Source of the DNA: an uncultured Roseicyclus sp.
GTDB lineage: Bacteria; Pseudomonadota; Alphaproteobacteria; Rhodobacterales; Rhodobacteraceae
Reading direction: 5' to 3'
Assembly (NCBI GenBank): GCA_947500415.1
Contig: CANMRT010000001.1
Span: 1,204,982-1,268,981 of the forward strand
Length of the DNA: 64,000 nucleotides
Shown here: in pieces, positions 26,134 through 34,685 of the stretch
Layout of the letters: the number at the start of each line of letters is the position of its first letter
Numbering within the stretch: the first letter of the stretch is position 1
Translations under genes and position numbers: made by a program
Notes under the pieces: generated by a model
Seen by the model: the letters and a program-made list of their open reading frames with translations, nothing else
What the model was told of the DNA's origin: nothing
Database searches by the model: none

Positions 26134-28437
26134 ATGAATGGCACAGTGAGCGAAGACAGCCAAGAGGAGCCGTTTTTTGAAGTCGGCGGCGACGGGATCT
26201 CGTCGGATGAGCTCGGGACAGGGCTAGCCAAATCCCTTTTTGATTTTGTCCGTGATCATGGTGGACATGCGGCTACTGTAGAAGAGCTTCGCAGAATAGA
26301 TGGCTGCATCGAGGTGGTCGTCTTGAACTTGACGACCTGCATTTCACAAGAACCAAAATATGAAGTTCTTCCCGAAGAGCGTTTGGCGGTAGCGTTCATA
26401 GACGACGAACCGGCCGTCGTACCGCTCAGAAAGGAATTTCCGCTGACGCCCCACTCATACGGTTTACCAGTAGAGTCTGTGCTCCCTGGAAGTATGACGA
26501 TCTGCCTAGATGATCGCCCATGGGATGATGCGAAAGCAGACTATAACGGCGCCGAAATCATCCGACGAACCATCTCGTGGTTCGGACGTGTAGACACCGG
26601 TAATGTGGATGATGCTCTCCAATTACCACACACAATTTTTCTACCCGCCGAACAGACAATTGTGATGTGCTCGAAACTTCAAGCGCAGTTTTGCGATCCA
26701 GAGAAGCCACCAGTTTTCGTGCGGCTAAGGTCTTTGGGTGAAAGCGGCAAGTACCTTGTCGCGGAACCTGACGAACTTGCCGATTCAACTGATCCTGCCG
26801 GTAATACTGTTGGAGAGTTTGTTGGGTTTACGCTGGGAGTCAGAGCACAAAATAGTGGCGCAATGTGGCACCGTCCACAGCATCTCGGGCATCTTCGCTA
26901 TATGCTGGCAGGAGGACAAGAAGACCTTCTCGTACTGCTGCGGAGTAGGTTAGGCGAGATATTGAGCAACCCGGGACCTGACCTTGAGCGGCTGTATCGA
27001 TATCGGCTGTTATTCCAGTTTGTCGTATTCAACGAAAGCCAGGACAGTGTTGAACCGATGTTTCTCGGAACGGAAGCTTCGCTAGGCGAGATTGGAGTAG
27101 CGACCGGCCTCCTTTTCGAAACGCCAAGTGGCGTCGGTCACAACTATGGGCGTTGCTTGCCAATTGGTGAAATGGACGAGGAGCTACTCGAAGGTATCCG
27201 ATTAATGTCCGCCAACCTCAGTTTTTCATTCGAAGGGGAGGTTGCATCAATCTACGCAGGTCATAACGAAGAATGGCGCGAAGGTATCGGGAAAAGTGTA
27301 GTCGTGTTGGGGGCGGGATCCATCGGCTCGCAGTGCATTACATCACTCGTTCGCGAAGGCGCGTTCGAAAAGTTGACTATCGTAGATGACGACGTTTTTG
27401 CTCCCCACAATCTTGCCCGCCACACGTTGCGCGGACCCGCGTTAGGAAATTCAAAGACCGCAATGCTATCCGACGATCTGCGCGCCATACGCGCAGACCT
27501 GCTTATCGAGACAATATGTGAAAAAATTTCGCCGACACATCAATCCGAAACGCTAAACGAAGCACTAGCTACATCAGATTGCGTCCTCGATCTCACTGCG
27601 TCTCTTGGTGCCAGTCGAACCATCAGTGCGATCTCTCAGAGAAGTCGCGCAATCTCCGCGTTCTTTAATCCGGCCGGAAGCGCCGTCGTAGTTCTCCAAG
27701 AAGATCCGGCCAAGACTATCGATCTTGCTACCTTGGAAGCACTTTACTACGCGGAAATCTGTCACAACCAATCGCTTTACGACCATTTGCGGCCAGGAGA
27801 CCAAGCATTAGTCTCTGGCGGACAATGTCGCGCGGTCACCAGTAGAATTCCTGCCTCAAAAGCTGCCATTCTATCGAGCATTGCTGCAAGCGAGCTCGGA
27901 ATTACCATGTCTTCAGATGACCCGAAAATCACTATCGCCAGTATCAATTCTGACGGCGGGACAAACATGCATCGTGTAACTCCGGCCATTGGGAATACGT
28001 CACTAGACGTCAACGGTTGGAAAATCTGTTTGGCAAATACGGTTGCACAAAAGCTTCATGACCTACGAGATGCCCATTTGCCCAGCGAAACTGGAGGCAT
28101 CCTTCTCGGAGTCGTTGACCATGCGAGAAAACGCATTGAAGTTTCGATGGGGTTAGAAGCACCACCTGATAGTTCTGGTTCACCGTCATCGTTTGAACGG
28201 GGTGTTCAAGGCACCATCGATAGCATTGCTGAGGCTAGAACGCGGACAATGCATCAAATAACGTATATTGGCGAATGGCATTCCCATCCACGCGGGGCAC
28301 GTACGACGCCCAGTCTGACGGACGCTACGCAACTGGTCATGCTGAGAGAAGCACTCATGGCTGAGCAACGTCCGCCAGTTATGGTGATTGTCGGTGACAG
28401 TGGATCCAATCCCATTTCTTTGGAGGTTCATCAATGA
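26134..28437 (+). CDS. E2-E1-JAB fusion protein (bacterial ubiquitin-like conjugation/deconjugation)
   Basis: A 767-residue protein with three enzymes of ubiquitin-type chemistry in order. Residues ~20-175 are E2-like: GSMTICLDDRPW with candidate catalytic Cys124 and ISWFGRV after it. Residues ~180-365 are a linker of unknown fold. Residues ~380-620 are a ThiF/E1 adenylation domain: VVVLGAGSIGS (393-398 glycine loop), TIVDDDVFAPHNLARH, and GGQCRAVTSRIP with candidate transfer Cys565. Residues ~625-760 are a JAB/JAMM metalloprotease: Glu652 in SETGGILLG, then EWHSHP (His716, His718), with Ser727 and Asp730. It should activate a C-terminal Gly, pass it to targets and cut it off. Known families: Cap2 (E2-E1) and Cap3 (JAB) of type II CBASS, here fused. 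Confidence 0.9.
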   Translation: MNGTVSEDSQEEPFFEVGGDGISSDELGTGLAKSLFDFVRDHGGHAATVEELRRIDGCIEVVVLNLTTCISQEPKYEVLPEERLAVAFIDDEPAVVPLRKEFPLTPHSYGLPVESVLPGSMTICLDDRPWDDAKADYNGAEIIRRTISWFGRVDTGNVDDALQLPHTIFLPAEQTIVMCSKLQAQFCDPEKPPVFVRLRSLGESGKYLVAEPDELADSTDPAGNTVGEFVGFTLGVRAQNSGAMWHRPQHLGHLRYMLAGGQEDLLVLLRSRLGEILSNPGPDLERLYRYRLLFQFVVFNESQDSVEPMFLGTEASLGEIGVATGLLFETPSGVGHNYGRCLPIGEMDEELLEGIRLMSANLSFSFEGEVASIYAGHNEEWREGIGKSVVVLGAGSIGSQCITSLVREGAFEKLTIVDDDVFAPHNLARHTLRGPALGNSKTAMLSDDLRAIRADLLIETICEKISPTHQSETLNEALATSDCVLDLTASLGASRTISAISQRSRAISAFFNPAGSAVVVLQEDPAKTIDLATLEALYYAEICHNQSLYDHLRPGDQALVSGGQCRAVTSRIPASKAAILSSIAASELGITMSSDDPKITIASINSDGGTNMHRVTPAIGNTSLDVNGWKICLANTVAQKLHDLRDAHLPSETGGILLGVVDHARKRIEVSMGLEAPPDSSGSPSSFERGVQGTIDSIAEARTRTMHQITYIGEWHSHPRGARTTPSLTDATQLVMLREALMAEQRPPVMVIVGDSGSNPISLEVHQ

Positions 28438-29057
28438 GTTTTGATGCCTATGAATACGTTGGGGTAATTATACCCGGTGCACTGCCGACTCTCGCTGCTT
28501 CCCTGTTAATTCCTGAGGTTTCTTCTTTGATCAGCAGTGAAGGCGTGGAACTCGGGACATTGGGTATCTTCCTAATCGTGTCTTTTGTCGTCGGCCATGT
28601 CGTACAACTCATTGGCAACTGGATCGAAACAACCGAAGATATGCTTGGTTTGGGGAAAGACGCGCTCGTATTGAACGAAACAAGGCGGCCGATGGACGTT
28701 GATCGCTGGCAGCGATTTCTTTCGGTGTTGCGCTCGGAGGGCATTATTGACCAAGAAGAACTGAATTCCAGCTCATGGCAAGGGACTCGCAAGGAAGTGT
28801 ATGCAGCACTTCAAGCCAATGAACGAACTCAGCGAATCGACGCCTTCAATCGAACTTACGGAATGTGTCGTGGCATGGTCGCGGGTACTATCCTGACGGT
28901 TGGGCTTGTTCTAATTTTGGGCGGTGCTGAGCATCAATCGCTGGCACTCATGATTTTCGTTTTTCTTACGGTCCCTCTCTACATCCGCATGCATCGCTTC
29001 AGTCGCCACTATTTCACTGAGATCGTCAGCCAATTTCTCGCTCTTAAAGGCAACTAG
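28434..29057 (+). CDS. Membrane protein of ubiquitin-like operon, candidate effector
   Basis: A 207-residue protein with four predicted membrane segments: about residues 8-30, 40-62, 143-165 and 168-187. A charged cytosolic loop of ~80 residues lies between the two pairs (ETTEDMLGLGKDALVLNETRRPMDVDRWQ...). The motif YVGVIIPGAL begins helix 1. I do not recognise a named family. ATGA overlap with the E2-E1-JAB gene and GGAGG eight bases upstream show tight co-expression. By analogy with CBASS and other defence operons, the last membrane protein could be the toxic effector; this is inference. Confidence 0.8.
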   Translation: MSFDAYEYVGVIIPGALPTLAASLLIPEVSSLISSEGVELGTLGIFLIVSFVVGHVVQLIGNWIETTEDMLGLGKDALVLNETRRPMDVDRWQRFLSVLRSEGIIDQEELNSSSWQGTRKEVYAALQANERTQRIDAFNRTYGMCRGMVAGTILTVGLVLILGGAEHQSLALMIFVFLTVPLYIRMHRFSRHYFTEIVSQFLALKGN

Positions 29058-29305
29058 GCTGCTAGCACCTTAGGAGACCGTTGCCGTCCGGTGTCAGAAT
29101 TGGAACGAAACGCCAAAGCGAATGTCAGTTATTGGCCGGAGGCTTCGACTAGGTTGCAATAGCAGCGAATGTCTTCTTCCCGCCCTGAAGGCACCTTGCT
29201 ACAGAATTGGTACTCGGTCAGTTTAGTCTAACCAAGTGCGATCCAGTTCATTAGACGGGTTCAACTTGACGAACTCAGTTGTATGAATTAGGCGAAAAAC
29301 AGTGC

Positions 29306-29379
29306 GCGGGCGTTGTGTAATGGTAAGACCCTTGCCTTCCAAGCAAGAGATACGGGTTCGATTCCCGTCGCCCGCTCCA
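29306..29379 (+). tRNA. tRNA-Gly (anticodon TCC)
   Basis: Full cloverleaf: acceptor GCGGGCG/CGCCCGC, anticodon stem CTTGC/GCAAG with loop CTTCCAA giving TCC, T-loop GGGTTCGATTCCC, discriminator T and encoded CCA. It lies right after the E2-E1-JAB operon, and a repeat of its 3' half lies downstream. Confidence 0.95.
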
Positions 29380-29466
29380 ACAATTCACTACCGACAAATT
29401 ACCTGCAAAATGCCGAGCGGGAATCATTCAACCTATTGATTGGATGATGAGAAAGAGAAAACAGGT

Positions 29467-29518
29467 CCTTGCCTTCCAAGCTGATGATACGGGTTCGATT
29501 CCCGTCGCCCGCTCCAAC
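29467..29518 (+). repeat. Partial duplicate of tRNA-Gly 3' half (att-like scar)
   Basis: The segment repeats the anticodon arm (CCTTGCCTTCCAAGC, 29467-29481) and, after a few changes, the whole variable/T-arm/acceptor end with CCA (29486-29518, 33 bp identical to 29349-29381). It has no 5' half, so it is not a working tRNA. A full tRNA followed by its own 3' end is the signature left by a tRNA-targeting integrase. Only about 85 bp remain between the copies. Confidence 0.8.
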
Positions 29519-29608
29519 CCTTCCTCCTACGTCACCTGCCACAGCGCGCCCTTGCGGCTAACACGTGTCAATTGTATCGACGGGAGACTGTAAAACGACC
29601 CCGGCGAC

Positions 29609-31423
29609 ATGGCGAACGAACAGACCACCCTACAAGCGCCGCATCCTTCGGCCAGTGAAGAGCGGGAACGCTCCAAAGAGATCGGTAACCTGCGGGGGTT
29701 GCTGCCCTTTTTGGCGCCCTACAAGGGAATGCTGGGCGGGGCCGTCGCCGCGTTGGTCCTGACGGCCGGTGTTTCCCTCATGTTGCCCTTGGCTGTGCGC
29801 CGCGTAGTGGATGGATTTGAGACGGAAACGACCGAACTCCTCGACCAATATTTCCTCGCAGCCCTTGGAATTGCTGCGCTTTTGGCCGTTGGCACGGGCC
29901 TGCGCTACTATCTTGTGACGCGCCTGGGCGAGCGTGTGATTGCCGACATCCGCAAATCCGTCTTCGACCGTATGATCGGGATGAGCCCCGCATTCTATGA
30001 ACGCATCATGACAGGCGAGGTGCTCAGCCGGATCACGACCGATACGACTTTGCTGCTCAGCGTCATTTCCTCAAGCGTCTCTGTCGCCCTGCGCAATGTG
30101 CTTATCCTTATGGGTGGCATCGCGTTGATGCTTTGGACGTCACCAAAGCTTACCGGTGCCGTGCTTCTGATCGTGCCCATTGTGATTGTGCCCATCATCG
30201 TTCTGGGCCGCCGCGTGCGGGCATTGTCGCGCGAAAATCAGGATTGGATCGCCGAAAGCTCAGGTAACGCGTCCGAGGCGCTCCTGGCCGCGCAGACCGT
30301 GCAGGCCTTCACCCACGAACGCCCCTCCGCTGCGCGATTTGATGACGTGACCGAAAAATCATTCGGCTCGGCGAAGAAGCGCATTGGCGTGCGGGCGGTG
30401 ATGACCGTGATTGTGATCGCGCTCGTGTTCACCGGTATTGTCGGCGTCCTTTGGGTCGGCGCGCGGGATGTCCGGGAAGAGCTAATGTCGATCGGTGCGC
30501 TGATCCAGTTCCTGATTTACGCAATCATGGTGGCGGGATCGGTCGCGGCGCTGTCAGAGATCTGGGGGGAGTTGCAGCGGGCCTCAGGCGCGACAGAGCG
30601 CTTGGTGGAACTGCTCGACACAACCGACAGCGTCTCAGACCCGGCACAAGGCGTAGCGTTGCCTCTTGCCGGTCGCGGTGAAATCACCTTTGACGCCGTG
30701 GAATTTCGCTATCCGACGCGCCCCGAAACCGCAGCACTCGATGGGGTCAGCTTCACGGTAAAGCCCGGCGAAACCGTGGCCTTCGTCGGCCCATCCGGCG
30801 CGGGCAAATCGACTGTTTTCCAGCTGCTTATGCGGTTCTACGACCCGGAAGGTGGGCAAATCACCCTCGACGGTGTGGCCCTGCCCGAGATGGAGCGTGA
30901 GACCTTCCGCGCCGCCATGGCACTTGTCCCGCAGGACCCGGTGATCTTTGCTGCCTCCGCCCGCGAAAACATCCGTTTTGGCCGCCCCGATGCGACAGAC
31001 GCGGAGGTTGAGGCCGCCGCCAAAGCCGCCGCGGCGGACGTGTTTCTCAGCGCGCTGCCACAGGGTTACGATACCTATGTGGGCGAACGTGGCCTGATGC
31101 TGTCGGGCGGGCAAAAGCAACGTATCGCCATTGCCCGCGCCATCCTGCGCGATGCGCCGATCCTGCTGCTTGATGAGGCGACAAGCGCGCTTGATGCGGA
31201 ATCCGAGCGCGCCGTACAGGACGCGGTGGGCGAGCTTTCCAAGACCCGCACCACGCTGATCGTTGCCCATCGCCTTGCCACGGTGAAACAGGCCGACCGC
31301 ATCCTTGTGTTCGACCAGGGCCGCATCGTCGCTGAAGGCACCCACGACGCGCTGGTGGCCCAAGATGGCCTCTATGCCCGCCTCGCTCGGTTGCAATTCA
31401 CTGCCGGTCTGGCAGCAGAGTAG
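29609..31423 (+). CDS. ABC exporter (fused permease-ATPase, MsbA-like)
   Basis: A 604-residue half-transporter: six membrane helices (residues ~40-330) with family patterns (RYYLVTRLGERVIADIRKSVF, FYERIMTGEVLSRITTDTTLL), then an ATPase with Walker A GPSGAGKS, Q-loop, signature LSGGQKQR, Walker B ILLLDEAT and switch His in VAHRLATVK. It acts as a homodimer in the inner membrane. The substrate is unknown; lipid or drug export is usual in this group. First gene to the right of the tRNA-Gly scar. Confidence 0.9.
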   Translation: MANEQTTLQAPHPSASEERERSKEIGNLRGLLPFLAPYKGMLGGAVAALVLTAGVSLMLPLAVRRVVDGFETETTELLDQYFLAALGIAALLAVGTGLRYYLVTRLGERVIADIRKSVFDRMIGMSPAFYERIMTGEVLSRITTDTTLLLSVISSSVSVALRNVLILMGGIALMLWTSPKLTGAVLLIVPIVIVPIIVLGRRVRALSRENQDWIAESSGNASEALLAAQTVQAFTHERPSAARFDDVTEKSFGSAKKRIGVRAVMTVIVIALVFTGIVGVLWVGARDVREELMSIGALIQFLIYAIMVAGSVAALSEIWGELQRASGATERLVELLDTTDSVSDPAQGVALPLAGRGEITFDAVEFRYPTRPETAALDGVSFTVKPGETVAFVGPSGAGKSTVFQLLMRFYDPEGGQITLDGVALPEMERETFRAAMALVPQDPVIFAASARENIRFGRPDATDAEVEAAAKAAAADVFLSALPQGYDTYVGERGLMLSGGQKQRIAIARAILRDAPILLLDEATSALDAESERAVQDAVGELSKTRTTLIVAHRLATVKQADRILVFDQGRIVAEGTHDALVAQDGLYARLARLQFTAGLAAE

Positions 31424-31532
31424 CTGCAAACGCCGCGTCATAGTTGCACGCGACACGACTTTCCCCGATGCTCCCTTTTAAGTTGAGGCGCCGCCAAAAG
31501 GTGTCCGGCAAAAGATATAGGGGAGGATGACG

Positions 31533-33425
31533 ATGGCACGCTTTGCCACGCTTGAGGATGTCAAGAAGATTGAGCAGGACCAGCCCTGGCCAGATAGCCA
31601 GCCGGCCACGACGCTTTATGAGTTGTTGACAAATACGACTAACGCGCACGGGTCGCGAAACGCGATCACGTTCCAGCTGTTCTCCGGTGCCACCGATCCG
31701 GCAGAAACCCTGACATGGACCGACCTGCACGCGCGCGTCACGCAGGCCGCGAACCTGTTCCGCTCCCTCGGCGTCGGGCCGACTGATACCATCGCCTATA
31801 TTCTGCCGAACTGTAACGAGACCGCCGTAACCCTTCTGGGCGGGGCCGTGGCAGGCATCGTGAACCCGATCAATCCTCTGCTGGAACCTGAGCAAATCAG
31901 CTCCATCCTCCGCGAAACCAATGCCAAGGTCGTTGTAACGCTCAAGGCCTTCCCCAAAACCGATGTGGCACAAAAGGTCGCCGAAGCGCTGGCAGATGCC
32001 CCTAACGTAACCACGGTCCTGGAAGTGGACATGTTGCGCTACCTGACCGGCCTGAAGAAATTCATCGTGCCACTCCTGCGCCCCAAGAACCCGGTGTCCC
32101 ATTCAGCTAACGTTCTGAGCTTCAACGCGGAATGCGCCAAGCAACCCACGACGCTGGCCTTTGAAGACCCCAAAGAAGACCGCGTCGCCTGCTACTTCCA
32201 CACCGGTGGCACCACGGGCATGCCCAAGGTCGCGCAGCACAAATATTCGGGGATGATCTACAACGGCTGGATCGGCCACACGCTTCTGTTCACCGAGCAA
32301 GACAACCTGATCTGCCCGCTGCCGCTGTTCCACGTCTTCGCCTGCCACGTGATCCTGATGGCCTCAGTCGCGTCAGGCGCACATGTCGTTTTCCCAACAC
32401 CGCAGGGCTACCGGGGCGAGGGCGTTTTCGACAACTTCTGGAAGCTGGTGGAACGTTGGCAAATCAGCTTCATCATCACGGTGCCCACGGCCATCGCCGC
32501 CATGATGCAGCGCCCGGTGAACGCCGATGTGTCGACAGTGAAAACCGCGTTCTCCGGCTCTGCGCCGCTGCCGGTTGAGCTGTTCAATCGCTTCGAAAAA
32601 GCGACCGGCGTCACCCTGATCGAAGGTTATGGCCTGACCGAGGCCACCTGTCTGGTGTCTTGCAACCCTGTTGAAGGCGAAAAGAAAATCGGCTCCATCG
32701 GCGTGCCGTTCCCCCACACGGACGTGAAAATCGTCTGCGAAACGCCGGGCGGCCCTACCGAATGCGGACCCGATGCAATTGGCGAAATCTGCATCTCCAA
32801 CCCGGGCGTCTTTGCCGGACAGACCTACACGGAGGTCGAGAAAAACAAGGACCTCTTCTACTACAATGATTACCTGCGGACCGGCGACTTGGGCCGGATC
32901 GACGACGACGGTTATCTCTGGATCACAGGCCGCGCGAAGGATCTGATTATCCGCGGTGGCCACAACATCGACCCCGCCGAAATCGAAGAGGCCTTGGCGG
33001 GCCACGAAGCTGTCGCTTTCGCCGGTGCCATCGGCCAGCCAGACGCCTTCGCGGGCGAACTGCCCTGCGTCTATGTGGAGCTGGTGGACGGCGCGCAAGT
33101 GACCGAAGCCGACCTGATGGCCTATGCGTCCGAGCACATTCATGAGCGCGCCGCGATCCCCAAGCATCTGGAATTGATGGATGAATTGCCAAAGACGGCA
33201 GTTGGCAAGATCTTCAAACCCGACCTGCGCAAGATGGCGATCACCCGCATCTACAACGGCGCTTTGGAAAAGGCTGGCCACTCCGCGCGGGTGGTCTCAG
33301 TCAGCGAAGACAAAAAGCGCGGCCTCGTCGCCCATATCGCCCGCAATGGTGAGGCGGATGAGGATGGTGTGAAGACCGTTTTGGGAGAGTTCACGCGGCC
33401 ATGGGATTGGCACGACGCGGCGTGA
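31533..33425 (+). CDS. Acyl-CoA synthetase (AMP-forming)
   Basis: A 630-residue adenylate-forming enzyme that turns a carboxylic acid, ATP and CoA into acyl-CoA. Motifs seen: YFHTGGTTGMPK (P-loop), VPTAIAAM, GYGLTEATC, YLRTGDLGRIDDDGYLWITGR and the C-terminal KTAVGKIFK with the catalytic Lys. GGGGAGG lies six bases before the ATG at 31533; the ATG at 31527 abuts it and is less likely. The chain length preference cannot be read. Confidence 0.9.
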   Translation: MARFATLEDVKKIEQDQPWPDSQPATTLYELLTNTTNAHGSRNAITFQLFSGATDPAETLTWTDLHARVTQAANLFRSLGVGPTDTIAYILPNCNETAVTLLGGAVAGIVNPINPLLEPEQISSILRETNAKVVVTLKAFPKTDVAQKVAEALADAPNVTTVLEVDMLRYLTGLKKFIVPLLRPKNPVSHSANVLSFNAECAKQPTTLAFEDPKEDRVACYFHTGGTTGMPKVAQHKYSGMIYNGWIGHTLLFTEQDNLICPLPLFHVFACHVILMASVASGAHVVFPTPQGYRGEGVFDNFWKLVERWQISFIITVPTAIAAMMQRPVNADVSTVKTAFSGSAPLPVELFNRFEKATGVTLIEGYGLTEATCLVSCNPVEGEKKIGSIGVPFPHTDVKIVCETPGGPTECGPDAIGEICISNPGVFAGQTYTEVEKNKDLFYYNDYLRTGDLGRIDDDGYLWITGRAKDLIIRGGHNIDPAEIEEALAGHEAVAFAGAIGQPDAFAGELPCVYVELVDGAQVTEADLMAYASEHIHERAAIPKHLELMDELPKTAVGKIFKPDLRKMAITRIYNGALEKAGHSARVVSVSEDKKRGLVAHIARNGEADEDGVKTVLGEFTRPWDWHDAA

Positions 33426-34633
33426 ACGTCCCGGTCCTTTCGAATGACGCTGCGCGGCGGCTGTTCCTGCACCGCCATGGGTTGATCGAGCCGCCCTCTG
33501 GCCCCGCCAAGGGGGCCGCATTGGCGGAATTGGTGCATCGTCTGGGCTTCGTTCAGGTTGATAGCGTCAACACATTCGCCCGCGCTCACGATCTGATCCT
33601 GTGGTCGCGGCGGCAAACCTATCGGCCGGAAAGCCTGCGTTGGATCAATGATCGCGGCCGCGCCACGTTTGAACATTGGACCCACGACGCCTCCAAAATC
33701 CCGATGGATTTTTACCCGATGTGGCGGATGCGGTTCGAACGCGACCGTGCACGCCTCCATGGCAAGTGGAAGGATTGGCACGGACAGGGCTTCCATGCCG
33801 AGATTGACAAAGTCCTTGCCCATGTGGCCGACAACGGACCGTGCTGCACAACGGATCTGGCCGAGGATGAGGCAGAGAAATCAACGGGTTGGTGGGATTG
33901 GCGGCCCTCAAAGGTTGCATTGGAGTATCTTTGGCGTGCGGGCGATCTGGCGGTCACCAAACGCCAGGGCTTTCGCAAGTTCTATGACCTGAGCGAGCGG
34001 GTCATTCCGCCCGAATTCCTCAACGCGCGACTGACCGACGAGGAGATCATCGATTGGGGTTGCACGGCTGCCCTCGACCGTCTGGGTTTCGCCACCAGCG
34101 GTGAATTGGCCGCTTTCTTCGATCTGGTCCGCCCAGAGGCGGCGAAGGCGTGGGTAGCCCGCGCTTTGGCTGAACGTCGCGTTGTCGAGGTTGACGTGAC
34201 CGGCACCGATGGCCGCCTGCGCCGCTCCATCGCTTGGCCAGATGTGGAGGATGCGTCCACGCAAATACCCGACCCATCCCCACGTGTTCGTGTCCTTTCG
34301 CCATTTGACCCCGCCCTGCGGGACCGCAACCGGGCAGAGCGCCTTTTCGGCTTCCACTACCGCATCGAAATCTTCGTTCCCGCCCCGAAACGCCGCTACG
34401 GCTACTATGTTTTCCCGGTGATGGAAGGCACGGATCTGATCGGACGCATCGACATGGCGCGCGAAGGGGACGTGTTGTCGGTCCGCGCCTTCTGGCCGGA
34501 AGCGAAGGTGCGAATGGGGCAGGGACGTATTGCCCGTCTGACCTCGGAACTGGAACGCGCTGCGCGGTTCGGCGGCTGCGGTGCGTTGCGCTTCTGCGAC
34601 GGCTGGCTGCGGGAAACTTTGCCTGCAGATTGA
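33422..34633 (+). CDS. YcaQ-like winged-helix protein (DNA crosslink glycosylase family)
   Basis: About 403 residues with the repeated winged-helix layout of the YcaQ/AlkX (HTH_42) family: LGFVQVDSVNTFARAHDLILWSRRQTYRPE, FEHWTHDASKIP, VLSPFDPALRDRNRAERLFGFHYRIEIFVPAPKRRYGYYVFPVMEGTDLIGRID. In Escherichia coli the family removes interstrand crosslinks. The likely GTG start at 33422 overlaps the stop of the acyl-CoA synthetase; upstream residues in the same frame belong to that gene. Confidence 0.82.
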   Translation: MNVPVLSNDAARRLFLHRHGLIEPPSGPAKGAALAELVHRLGFVQVDSVNTFARAHDLILWSRRQTYRPESLRWINDRGRATFEHWTHDASKIPMDFYPMWRMRFERDRARLHGKWKDWHGQGFHAEIDKVLAHVADNGPCCTTDLAEDEAEKSTGWWDWRPSKVALEYLWRAGDLAVTKRQGFRKFYDLSERVIPPEFLNARLTDEEIIDWGCTAALDRLGFATSGELAAFFDLVRPEAAKAWVARALAERRVVEVDVTGTDGRLRRSIAWPDVEDASTQIPDPSPRVRVLSPFDPALRDRNRAERLFGFHYRIEIFVPAPKRRYGYYVFPVMEGTDLIGRIDMAREGDVLSVRAFWPEAKVRMGQGRIARLTSELERAARFGGCGALRFCDGWLRETLPAD

Positions 34634-34685
34634 CAGAAGGCCACCGGAAAGGCTTCCCTGAGCGCTGAGTTATCCACAGGCGCCC

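Noticed and set aside
29381-29466. A complete mobile element between the tRNA-Gly copies
   Set aside because: Only about 85 bp lie between the copies, with no gene or inverted repeats; at most a deletion scar.
30635-31456. Minus-strand frame opposite the ABC exporter
   Set aside because: Shadow of a gene with intact Walker and signature motifs.
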